From: Pyrinomonadaceae bacterium
GTDB taxonomy: Bacteria > Acidobacteriota > Blastocatellia > Pyrinomonadales > Pyrinomonadaceae
NCBI GenBank assembly: GCA_025937955.1
Contig: JAICQI010000193.1
Coordinates: forward strand, 1-9,108
DNA: 9,108 nt
Direction: 5' to 3'
The position numbers and the translations under genes were made by a program. Positions 1 to 5,597 of this stretch are shown one piece after another (within the stretch, counting starts at the first letter, position 1; each line of letters begins with the position of its first letter). Under the pieces are notes generated by a model. That model saw nothing but the letters and a program-made list of their open reading frames with translations, was not told where the DNA came from and searched no databases.

Positions 1-1054
1 CCACCTCTTTCTGATGCGAAACCAGCGTCGCCTCCAACGCTGCCAACCTGATCTTGTCACTGCGCAACGCACGATAAAGCGGATGCTTTCGCAGTCGCGA
101 AACTATCGCCTGCTTGCCTACGATCAACCCCGCCTGTACCGACCCGAGCAGCTTGTCACCACTAAACGAAACAACATCAACACCACTTTCAACGATCTCG
201 CGCGCGAAGGGCTCGTCAACCACGCCGTATTGTCTAAGATCACTCAACTGCCCTGATCCCGCATCCTCATAAAGCGGCAGCCCGCTTTCGCGCGCCAGAC
301 TCGCCAGCTCCGCCAATGCCGGCGAGCTCGCAAATCCAACAACTCGATAGTTCGACGGATGAACACGCATGATCAAACGTGTATTCGGACCAATAGCACG
401 CCGGTAATCTTCCAGGTGCGTGCGATTCGTCGTCCCGACTTCAACCATGCGAGTACCCGATCCAGCCATCACATCCGGCACCCGAAAGTCACCGCCAATC
501 TCAACTAACTCTCCACGCGACACAATGGTCTCGCCATCACCTGCAAGCACCGTCAAGATCAGCAGCGCAGCGGCAGCGCAGTTGTTCACAACCAGAGCAT
601 CCTCCGCTCCAGTCAGATCTTTTAACAGCGACTCGACTCGTGCGCCCCTCTTACCACGCACACCACTCTCGAGATCGTATTCAACTGAACAGTATCGCGC
701 CGCTTCATCCATCGCCGCGCGCGCAGCTTCCGAGAGCGGCGCACGACCCAAATTCGTGTGCAGCAACACCCCGGTCGCATTAATCACTGGTCTAATACCA
801 GTCTGACTCTCGCGACGCGCACTTGCCTCCATTCGCTTTACTGCTTCTGCAAGCAGCAGTTCAGCGCGATTGCCATTCGACTTGAGGAATCCCTGATCAG
901 TGCGAATCAACGATCGGATCTCCGCCGTGACCGCACGCGCGATATTAGTCAGTCTTTTAATTCCAACTAACCCCCGCAGCTCACGCGCCGCTTCAGTACG
1001 CAATAACTGATCGACTGAGGGCACGTGACGCAGACTGTTTTCCCGCTCAGACAT
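1..1054 (-). CDS. selA: L-seryl-tRNA(Sec) selenium transferase, SelA (partial, C-terminus off the left edge)
   Basis: SelA is the PLP enzyme that converts seryl-tRNA(Sec) to selenocysteinyl-tRNA(Sec) using selenophosphate. I translated the leftward frame from ATG at 1052-1054 and obtained 351 residues before the window ends. The family is about 460 residues, so roughly the last quarter is missing. Hallmarks recalled from E. coli SelA are present: VPSVDQLL near residue 11, INATGVLLHTNLGRAPL around 91-107, VEYDLESGVRG around 124-133, SRGELVEIGG around 179-188, VGTTNRTH around 206-213, and SFSGDKLLG around 296-304. Lys301 in the last motif is the expected PLP Schiff-base lysine. The chosen start gives the usual N-terminus, but no clear Shine-Dalgarno sequence precedes it. 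The gene diverges from the one at 1179. Its presence implies a selenocysteine pathway; selB, selC and selD are not in view. The identification is secure. Confidence 0.95.
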   Translation of the reverse strand, partial: MSERENSLRHVPSVDQLLRTEAARELRGLVGIKRLTNIARAVTAEIRSLIRTDQGFLKSNGNRAELLLAEAVKRMEASARRESQTGIRPVINATGVLLHTNLGRAPLSEAARAAMDEAARYCSVEYDLESGVRGKRGARVESLLKDLTGAEDALVVNNCAAAALLILTVLAGDGETIVSRGELVEIGGDFRVPDVMAGSGTRMVEVGTTNRTHLEDYRRAIGPNTRLIMRVHPSNYRVVGFASSPALAELASLARESGLPLYEDAGSGQLSDLRQYGVVDEPFAREIVESGVDVVSFSGDKLLGSVQAGLIVGKQAIVSRLRKHPLYRALRSDKIRLAALEATLVSHQKEV

Positions 1055-1087
1055 ATAAGTTTTGAGGCTACCACAATAACAAAAAGT

Positions 1088-1117
1088 TTGACACGCCGCT
1101 TTCGCAGCCCCTAGACT
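1088..1117 (+). promoter_or_regulatory. sigma70-type promoter for the MXAN_5187-like gene
   Basis: TTGACA at 1088-1093 is a perfect -35 box. It is followed after 18 bp by TAGACT at 1112-1117, which matches 4 of 6 bases of the -10 consensus. Transcription would start near 1124, giving a leader of about 55 nt before the GTG at 1179. It lies in the 124-bp divergent spacer shared with selA. I see no equally good promoter on the selA strand. The call rests on sequence match only. Confidence 0.55.
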
Positions 1118-1178
1118 GGAACCGCGTCTGCGTGGTCCGACGCCCCCACCTCAATTCCTCGCAAGGAGATTCAATTCC

Positions 1179-1817
1179 GTGGGATTACGCGTAAACAAAC
1201 TACTCAGATCAAAGTTACAGGCACAGGCCAAGAACAAACATGGCGGTGAGACTCAGCCGAGCCCTGACGAACAACTCACACGTCTGGAAGACGACATCCG
1301 TCGCCTGCGAATAGAATTCGACATCTTCTTCAACGGCGGCGCGAAACGGCCACCTTACGATACTAAAGGCCGCGTAGAGACTTTGCTGAAGCGACTCGGC
1401 GACGACCGCACGTTAACCTACGCGCAGAGGTATCGGTACAGCTCGCTTGCCGCTCGTTATAACGCGTTCCGGGAGCTCTGGCGGCGCACGATGCAGGGAC
1501 GCGAAGAAGGTCGCGATCCGGTTTCGGCCGCGCGGGCTAGTGCGAAAAAAGAGGCGCCCACAAAGAACATCGAAGCCGTCTCTTTTGTTTGCCAGGATGC
1601 GCACCATGAAGTTGACGTCATCAAAAACATCTACGAGTCGTTGATTGAAGCGAAGCGCCGTTGCGGAGAGCCGACCGAAAGTCTGTCGTTCCCTAAATTT
1701 CATCGTTTGCTAGCGTCCAAAGCTGATGGAATCAAGCAGCAAAAGGGATGTGATCGAGTGCTGTTTTCGGTTGCAGTCGAGGACGGCCACGTTAGTTTCA
1801 AGGCCAAGGCCGACTAA
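1179..1817 (+). CDS. MXAN_5187 C-terminal domain-like protein, function unknown
   Basis: This is a 212-residue soluble, charged protein with no signal peptide or membrane helix. It starts at GTG, preceded by AAGGAG at 1163-1168 with 10 nt spacing, which fixes the start. Residues about 33-105 form a helical segment with the pattern DIRRLRIEFDIFFNG, KRPP, then RYRYSSLAARYNAFRELW. After a basic linker, the C-terminal part (about 135-212) has IYESLIEAKRRCGE and ends in VLFSVAVEDGHVSFKAKA. From memory, both halves resemble the conserved C-terminal domain of Myxococcus MXAN_5187 and its relatives in deltaproteobacteria and acidobacteria. No biochemical role is known to me for that domain. The MXAN_5187-type proteins carry extra N-terminal regions, and this one is essentially the bare domain. 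It appears monocistronic and converges on the cold-shock gene. The family assignment is by recalled pattern, not by search. Confidence 0.7.
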   Translation: MGLRVNKLLRSKLQAQAKNKHGGETQPSPDEQLTRLEDDIRRLRIEFDIFFNGGAKRPPYDTKGRVETLLKRLGDDRTLTYAQRYRYSSLAARYNAFRELWRRTMQGREEGRDPVSAARASAKKEAPTKNIEAVSFVCQDAHHEVDVIKNIYESLIEAKRRCGEPTESLSFPKFHRLLASKADGIKQQKGCDRVLFSVAVEDGHVSFKAKAD

Positions 1818-1841
1818 CAGGCAAAAAAGCGGGCAAAAGAA

Positions 1842-1864
1842 AAGGCGACCTCGATGGTCGCCTT
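1842..1864. terminator. hairpin terminator between convergent genes
   Basis: A perfect 9-bp inverted repeat, AAGGCGACC (1842-1850) and GGTCGCCTT (1856-1864), encloses a 5-nt loop. On the minus strand the stem is followed by TTCTTTT and, a little further on, another T run (complement of 1823-1828). This makes a good Rho-independent terminator for the cold-shock gene. On the plus strand the tail is only AACTTTAG, so termination of the gene at 1179-1817 is plausible but weaker. Confidence 0.75.
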
Positions 1865-1937
1865 AACTTTAGTGAGCTTACCGGACCCGTGACCGGAAGC
1901 AAGTCAGTGGCTATGCGGAAGCAAGCCGGGGAGACAA

Positions 1938-2144
1938 TCACATCTTCGTCACTTTCTCAGCCTGAGGTCCCTTTGGGCCTTGTGTCACCTCAAACTCGAC
2001 TTCCTGACCCTCTTCGAGAGTCTTGAAGCCATCGCCCTGGATAGCGCTATAGTGAACGAAAATGTCCGAAGAGCCTGGCTGCTCGATGAAACCGTAACCC
2101 TTCGAATTGTTAAACCACTTGACCTTACCGGTTATTCTAGACAT
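1938..2144 (-). CDS. cold-shock domain protein, CspA family
   Basis: This 68-residue single cold-shock domain is the usual length for the family. The fold binds single-stranded RNA and DNA as a five-strand beta barrel. RNP1 is visible as KGYGFI (residues 15-20) and RNP2 as DIFVHYSAI (27-35); KWFN near residue 9 and the acidic LEEGQEVEFEV stretch are also typical. Family members act as RNA chaperones, and several E. coli paralogues also act as transcription antiterminators by melting hairpins. The start ATG has a perfect AGGAGG (complement of 2155-2160) 10 nt upstream. The gene is probably a single-gene transcript with a long 5' leader (see 2145-2410), ending at the hairpin at 1842-1864. Whether it is induced by cold or is constitutive cannot be told from the protein. 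The exact Csp paralogue letter is not assigned. Confidence 0.95.
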   Translation of the reverse strand: MSRITGKVKWFNNSKGYGFIEQPGSSDIFVHYSAIQGDGFKTLEEGQEVEFEVTQGPKGPQAEKVTKM

Positions 2145-2410
2145 AACAACGAATCCTCCTAACGATTCGGGTAGAACTGACGGAAAACCGCATTGGCTTT
2201 CCTATCTACTGGTTAATGCTTGTGAGCCGGGTCGCGCCTTGGCGCGGCGCTAGACGGAAACACACAACCAACAAAAAATGCATGATGAAAAGCGCGGGGA
2301 GCGCTATTTCAGCATGCACAGACTTACGGGGGCAGAACTAACGAAACTCATTGACGTACAGCTTTTATCGGGAATGCTGGGCTCTGGATTGCCGTCCCGC
2401 ATTGAAACGA
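2145..2410 (-). promoter_or_regulatory. candidate structured leader of the cold-shock gene
   Basis: This is most of the 378-bp gene-free stretch upstream of the cold-shock gene. If the promoter at 2417-2445 drives that gene, the mRNA has a leader of about 266 nt. Within it lie the terminator-like hairpin at 2273-2318 and a second GC-rich hairpin at 2233-2246 (CGCGCC/GGCGCG arms). No other convincing promoter is visible between 2145 and 2272. A CAGCAU element in the leader RNA (complement of 2374-2379) could pair with AUGCUG in the 5' arm of the terminator hairpin (complement of 2310-2315), giving a possible antiterminator. Long 5' leaders are known for cold-shock mRNAs, but no known leader family is recognised here. 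The alternative reading is a separate small RNA of about 135 nt from about 2410 to 2273, with the cold-shock promoter missed. Confidence 0.4.
2273..2318 (-). terminator. Rho-independent terminator-like hairpin upstream of the cold-shock gene
   Basis: The arms 2279-2295 and 2301-2318 pair over 16 bp with one mismatch and one bulged base around a 5-nt loop. On the minus strand the hairpin is followed directly by six T residues (complement of 2273-2278). This is the classic terminator layout on that strand only; the plus strand has no T tract. It sits 205 bp past the M23 peptidase stop codon and 129 bp before the cold-shock start codon. It could end the peptidase transcript, end a small RNA, or act as an attenuator in the cold-shock leader. 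Confidence 0.7.
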
Positions 2411-2416
2411 CGGCGC

Positions 2417-2445
2417 ATACTAAGCCAAGTTGTTAAACCTGTCAA
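2417..2445 (-). promoter_or_regulatory. sigma70-type promoter upstream of the cold-shock gene
   Basis: On the minus strand a perfect TTGACA (complement of 2440-2445) is separated by exactly 17 bp from TAGTAT (complement of 2417-2422), a 4-of-6 match to the -10 consensus. The predicted start is near 2410. It lies 78 bp past the M23 peptidase stop and upstream of the hairpin at 2273-2318, so its transcript meets that hairpin before reaching the cold-shock gene. Confidence 0.6.
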
Positions 2446-2522
2446 GCAGGAAAGTTTGTAAAACACTCCGCTAAGTTAAAGCTATACCTCAGGTTAAGTG
2501 CGCCACCATGTTTTATGGCATC

Positions 2523-3386
2523 TCAATTCGCCGCCGATTTCATACTCAACAGCAGATAAGGTAACGGATTTACGGGCTGATCGTTGATTCGGACTTCGTA
2601 ATGCAGATGTGGTCCCGTCGAACGTCCCGTGGAGCCGACTTTGCCCAATAACTGGGCCCGCGAAACGGTCTGGTTCAGTTCTACGTCGATATGTGACAGA
2701 TGTCCGTAACGGGTGGTGAGCCCGCCGCCGTGATCCACGACGACGAGTTGTCCGTAGCCGCTTTGCCAGCCAACAAATGAAACGCGCCCACTGGCGCCAG
2801 CCACGACAGGAGCACCCCAGGCTGCCTCGATATCCTGGCCTGAGTGAAACTCATAGCCGGCGCCGCCAAATGGGTTTCGACGTCCGCCAAAACCACCTTC
2901 CAAGGTTCCGTCGACGGGCCATAGTGTCGGTGTGTAGCCGCGCTGCCTCAGAATGGCCTCGTAGGCGCGCAGATCTTCTTCAAGTCGGCCCATTTTGGCC
3001 ATGAGAGTGGCGAGAGCCATCTCGTCCATAGGAAGGGCTGGTCCGCCGCTTCCGGGCAGAACCTGAGCCTGCTCGACCACGCCTGACTTCTCGGCAAGTT
3101 TGCGGGAAGTGTCCTCAACTTTCTCGACGCGATTGTTTAATTTTTCCAGCTCCTGACGTTGCCGTTCGTTTTCCGCACGCAGCCGTTGATTTTCGAATTG
3201 GGTCCGCAGGTGAGCCGCTTGCTGGGTCAAACCATAGAGCCCATAAAAAAGGCCGACTGCTAGTAACAGCAGTGCGGCGCAGAAGATACTTACTGATCTT
3301 TTTTCGACTCGGATGCGTTGGACTCGGGCTCGGGAACGGGACGTGTGGGCAATAATAAAGGCATAAAATCGGTCTTCTCTGGCCAT
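2523..3386 (-). CDS. membrane-anchored M23 family metallopeptidase (peptidoglycan hydrolase or regulator)
   Basis: The protein has 287 residues. A short basic cytoplasmic N-terminus is followed by one membrane helix at about 32-53, a Glu/Arg/Gln-rich coiled coil at about 55-105 with a further helical segment at about 120-150, and a C-terminal M23 (LytM-type) domain at about 160-280. Zinc and catalytic motifs are intact: HSGQD (His181, Asp185), YGHLS (His229) and HLHYE (His260, His262). The family cuts peptide cross-links in peptidoglycan on the periplasmic side, or activates amidases when degenerate; the intact ligands favour catalysis. I start at ATG 3384-3386 because AGGAG lies 9 nt upstream and the protein then begins MAREDRFYAF. 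An in-frame ATG at 3452 would add 22 residues without support. The upstream operon ends in its own terminator, so this gene probably has its own promoter. Exact substrate specificity is unknown. Confidence 0.92.
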   Translation of the reverse strand: MAREDRFYAFIIAHTSRSRARVQRIRVEKRSVSIFCAALLLLAVGLFYGLYGLTQQAAHLRTQFENQRLRAENERQRQELEKLNNRVEKVEDTSRKLAEKSGVVEQAQVLPGSGGPALPMDEMALATLMAKMGRLEEDLRAYEAILRQRGYTPTLWPVDGTLEGGFGGRRNPFGGAGYEFHSGQDIEAAWGAPVVAGASGRVSFVGWQSGYGQLVVVDHGGGLTTRYGHLSHIDVELNQTVSRAQLLGKVGSTGRSTGPHLHYEVRINDQPVNPLPYLLLSMKSAAN

Positions 3387-3650
3387 ATGATCGTGCTCCT
3401 GTTGTTGCGCAATTGTCGGGGTGCGCACCAACCGAAAGGCACAACTCGCCAAAGGCGATTTGCGCGAAACGGGGAAAGTTGTGTTTTCTACTTGAAGATT
3501 TGCAGCGGGTGGATTGAAACCTCAAGGTCCCTCCGAGGTGAAATCCATCCCGGCCGGTTCTGCAAGACCCTGAACCTATCACAGCGAAGTAAATTGTTGC
3601 AACTTTGGAGCGGAAATATAAGAAAGGTGCAGGAAAAAGAGAACTAAACA
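3387..3650 (-). other. upstream region of the M23 peptidase gene, no gene seen
   Basis: These 264 bp separate the M23 start codon from the terminator of the upstream operon. Open frames crossing them on either strand lack ribosome sites and family features. The only clear structure is an imperfect inverted repeat at 3510-3523 and 3535-3547 (TGGATTGAAACCTC against GAGGTGAAATCCA), which would form a hairpin with an 11-nt loop in the M23 leader. I see no convincing sigma70 promoter. TTGCAA (complement of 3596-3601) is the nearest -35-like hexamer, and no good -10 follows it. Confidence 0.4.
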
Positions 3651-3684
3651 GAAATAGGTCCTATAGGCTTACAGGACCTATTTC
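3651..3684 (-). terminator. terminator at the end of the sigma/anti-sigma operon
   Basis: A perfect 12-bp inverted repeat pairs GAAATAGGTCCT (3651-3662) with AGGACCTATTTC (3673-3684) around a 10-nt loop. On the minus strand it begins inside the TGA stop codon of the 72-residue protein gene. It is followed by a T-rich but interrupted tail (TGTTTAGTTCTCTTTTTCC on the minus strand). The position and strength of the stem mark it as the operon terminator, although the tail is not a clean T run. Confidence 0.65.
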
Positions 3685-3901
3685 AGATCTCGGTTTCACG
3701 ACGTTTGCGCGAGCGGTCGCGGAGGATGGCCAGCACGATCATCACGAGCAGCGCCACAAAGACGACGATGATCGCGATCTTGATTGCTGTCAGCAGGAAA
3801 CCAACCAACAGGATGAGTTGTTTGAGCAGGGCAATGACGACGAGAATCAATGCCACGATCGCTCCGAATCCACCAGCCGTTTTAAGAATGCCGCAACACA
3901 T
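3683..3901 (-). CDS. small two-helix membrane protein, function unknown
   Basis: This 72-residue, very hydrophobic protein has two predicted membrane helices, at about 12-36 and 42-61, joined by a short turn with one lysine. It ends in a strongly basic tail, RDRSRKRRETE, which by the positive-inside rule should lie in the cytoplasm. A Cys-Cys pair sits at residues 2-3. I do not recognise a family. It begins 32 bp after the stop of the zinc-finger membrane protein gene, so it is probably the last gene of the sigma-factor operon, and the operon hairpin overlaps its stop codon. The ribosome site is weak (a GGGG run about 10 nt before the ATG), so the start is less certain than the frame. The opposite strand also reads open here but encodes a low-quality sequence. 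The context suggests an accessory membrane component of the stress operon; this is inference. Confidence 0.65.
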   Translation of the reverse strand: MCCGILKTAGGFGAIVALILVVIALLKQLILLVGFLLTAIKIAIIVVFVALLVMIVLAILRDRSRKRRETEI

Positions 3902-3933
3902 AAGTTCTACCCCGTAGAAAAGTAATCAGTGAA

Positions 3934-4704
3934 TTAAGATCTCCGTTCGAATGGAAGCGGAGTAACGTCCCGCCGCGGCAACTGTGTAGTTTCACCAGTG
4001 CGCAGGGTTGCCGTGTCAACCGGTCTCGAAGTGGCAACAACTGACGGCGGCGGACGTCTCGAATCAAAACGAACGATACGATCCGAACCCTTTTTGCGCC
4101 GAATTAAATCAAACAATATGTAAGCGCCCAGTCCTACCAACGCCACCGGCAACAGTTCCTTGATCGGCAGCGTGACTCCCAGCAGTGTGTGCAACAGGAA
4201 GAGAGTCCCGATGATGATCAGCGTCGTTCCCCAAGCAAATGGATTACCATAAAGACGCCGGGCAATCACATCGTCTTCGGCATCCGCACTCAGTCCTGCT
4301 CTCATCAACTGCGCCGTTCTGCAAGCATCAACCGCGGAAAAGAGCCAGGTACCGATCACACCAAGGATAAAGAAGAGCAGTCCCTGTGTCACTACCGCCA
4401 TTTGAAAGAAGCTGGCGAAGATTGCGAAATGCACGATCGCTTTTGAAGTTTGACCGTTGTAGGCTGCGCCTAATCCGGGAACAAACGAAAGCAGTGTTGC
4501 AATAAATGGTGAGCTTTTGCGTCTCAGTATGTGCCCGGGGTCCGCGCTTGAATGATGCCGTAGCAACTCGACTCCCGCGACGATGCAGTCCTGACAGAAC
4601 GGAAATCCCCGCACCCGATGATCGCAGGCAGGACACAACCAGCGTGCGCACTGATTGCACTGAACCACCGCAGGATTCTTAGCATGGTAGCCACAGTACA
4701 TCAT
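3934..4704 (-). CDS. B-box-like zinc-finger polytopic membrane protein
   Basis: The protein has 256 residues. The N-terminus carries a cross-brace-like cluster with candidate zinc ligands Cys4, His7, Cys16, Cys19, Cys24, Cys27, His29, Cys37 and Cys40, a pattern like bacterial B-box zinc-finger proteins. A PGLGAAYNGQ motif at 76-85 recalls TM2/DUF5683-type membrane proteins. Helices follow at about 90-105, 109-127, 156-175 and 183-202. The last 50 residues are a polar, Arg- and Pro-rich tail. Two adjacent ATGs are possible starts. A GAGGAG (complement of 4717-4722) lies about 12 nt before the first and overlaps the TGA stop of the anti-sigma gene, so translation is probably coupled to it. The gap to the upstream gene is 16 bp. 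The function is unknown. The position directly after an anti-sigma factor suggests a role in sensing or signalling at the membrane, but this is inference. Confidence 0.8.
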   Translation of the reverse strand: MMYCGYHAKNPAVVQCNQCARWLCPACDHRVRGFPFCQDCIVAGVELLRHHSSADPGHILRRKSSPFIATLLSFVPGLGAAYNGQTSKAIVHFAIFASFFQMAVVTQGLLFFILGVIGTWLFSAVDACRTAQLMRAGLSADAEDDVIARRLYGNPFAWGTTLIIIGTLFLLHTLLGVTLPIKELLPVALVGLGAYILFDLIRRKKGSDRIVRFDSRRPPPSVVATSRPVDTATLRTGETTQLPRRDVTPLPFERRS

Positions 4705-4720
4705 TCTAAAAACTTACTCC

Positions 4721-5500
4721 TCACCGGTTGTTATGGCTCTTGTCGGCCGGTTTTGCGCCATCTTTCTGCTGATCCGGTTTCTGTGCCGGAGGTGCGGGAG
4801 GCTGTTGCTCCTCGGCACTGATAATGATTGATTTCGACTGTCCTCCGGTTCGCTCGGCGAGCTGGAGACCTGCATCGTAAACACCACTAATCGAACCATC
4901 CGCCGAAACAGTGTTCGTAAGCACGAGCATCGCTGCCAAAAGCATCGTCGCTACCGTCGCGAGCTGCGGCGAGATGATCGGATCTAACAACGAGCGGAAC
5001 CGCGACGCCACGCGCGCTCTCCAAGGAGCTTTGATCTCCTGCGCAGTGACAGTTCCCAGAGTCGCCTGCAGGATTCTCTCGTTCAAACCTTCAGGCAGTG
5101 GCCGTTCTTCAGAGATATACGTGTAACACGCGCCAATCGCTCTCACGACTTCGCCGGGAAGCTCAGTGCAGCGATCGCACATTGCCGCATGACGTTCCCA
5201 GCGGTGATAAAGGTGTGCCGGCAGGAAGCCGTCGAGGTAATCGGTGAGACACTCTTCAAATTCCTCGCACCCCATCGCCGTCTCCGGCACTGTCTTCTGC
5301 AGGATACGAGCTTCAAGTTCTCTCGAAGGCGGAGGCACGGTCGACATTCGACAAGCGTCGACTGCGCTCCGTACCGCCGACAGAGTCTCATGGCACACGG
5401 GGCACTTCATCGCGTGCTCACCCATGAGCCGATTGGTTTCAGGACCGACTACGCCCTCAATGTAATCGGTCAAAAGGTTTTCGAAATCCACACAAAGCAT
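4721..5500 (-). CDS. membrane anti-sigma factor with two tandem zinc-finger (zf-HC2) modules
   Basis: The protein has 259 residues. Two zinc-binding anti-sigma modules follow each other. The first has Cys3, His29, Cys33 and Cys36; the second has Cys78, His104, Cys108 and Cys111, with identical spacing (C-x25-H-x3-C-x2-C). The modules also share LTDYIEG/LTDYLDG and ARILQKT/ERILQAT, so they look like an internal duplication of about 75 residues. A single membrane helix lies at about 179-199. An outer, Gln/Pro/Lys-rich tail (about 230-259) has no recognised fold. Zinc anti-sigma modules bind the ECF sigma factor in the cytoplasm and release it on a signal, by cleavage or conformational change. 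The partner is almost certainly the sigma gene directly upstream, 97 bp away. The start ATG has GGGAAG about 11 nt upstream. Most anti-sigma factors of this class have one module, so the pair is unusual. Confidence 0.9.
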   Translation of the reverse strand: MLCVDFENLLTDYIEGVVGPETNRLMGEHAMKCPVCHETLSAVRSAVDACRMSTVPPPSRELEARILQKTVPETAMGCEEFEECLTDYLDGFLPAHLYHRWERHAAMCDRCTELPGEVVRAIGACYTYISEERPLPEGLNERILQATLGTVTAQEIKAPWRARVASRFRSLLDPIISPQLATVATMLLAAMLVLTNTVSADGSISGVYDAGLQLAERTGGQSKSIIISAEEQQPPAPPAQKPDQQKDGAKPADKSHNNR

Positions 5501-5579
5501 CTTTTTATTCGCTTCCCGCCGCTTTTTCTTTTTTGCTCTTTCTCTTCGCCTGCCAGCTCGTGAAAGAGCGTCCTTTAGT

Positions 5580-5588
5580 TAAAGTTCC
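5580..5588 (-). promoter_or_regulatory. candidate ECF -35-like element upstream of the anti-sigma gene
   Basis: The minus strand reads GGAACTTTA in the 97-bp gap between the sigma and anti-sigma genes. GGAACTT is the classic -35 core of sigmaE-type ECF promoters. A -10 partner is not clear; TCACGA, the complement of 5558-5563, is 18 bp away. The same octamer GAACTTTA occurs upstream of the sigma gene. It could provide an extra sigma-dependent start for the anti-sigma and membrane-protein genes. Confidence 0.25.
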
Positions 5589-5597
5589 ACGTTTTAG

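Noticed and set aside
420..970. Plus-strand open frames of 128 and 70 residues
   Set aside because: They lie antisense to selA, whose leftward frame has full family motifs.
2319..2420. tRNA (for example selC) or tmRNA in the gene-free stretch
   Set aside because: No cloverleaf, T-loop GGTTCGA-type core or CCA end was found on either strand, although selA in the window made it worth checking.
3387..3452. Longer M23 peptidase start at ATG 3450-3452
   Set aside because: The extra 22 residues lack a ribosome site and family features, while ATG 3384-3386 has AGGAG at 9 nt and gives a typical short basic N-terminus before the membrane helix.
3511..3520. CRISPR array suggested by GGATTGAAAC
   Set aside because: There is a single copy, no spacing pattern and no cas gene in the window.
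3115..3582. 155-residue minus-strand frame overlapping the M23 gene
   Set aside because: It is an out-of-frame reading over the peptidase coiled coil and membrane region, with no recognisable domain.
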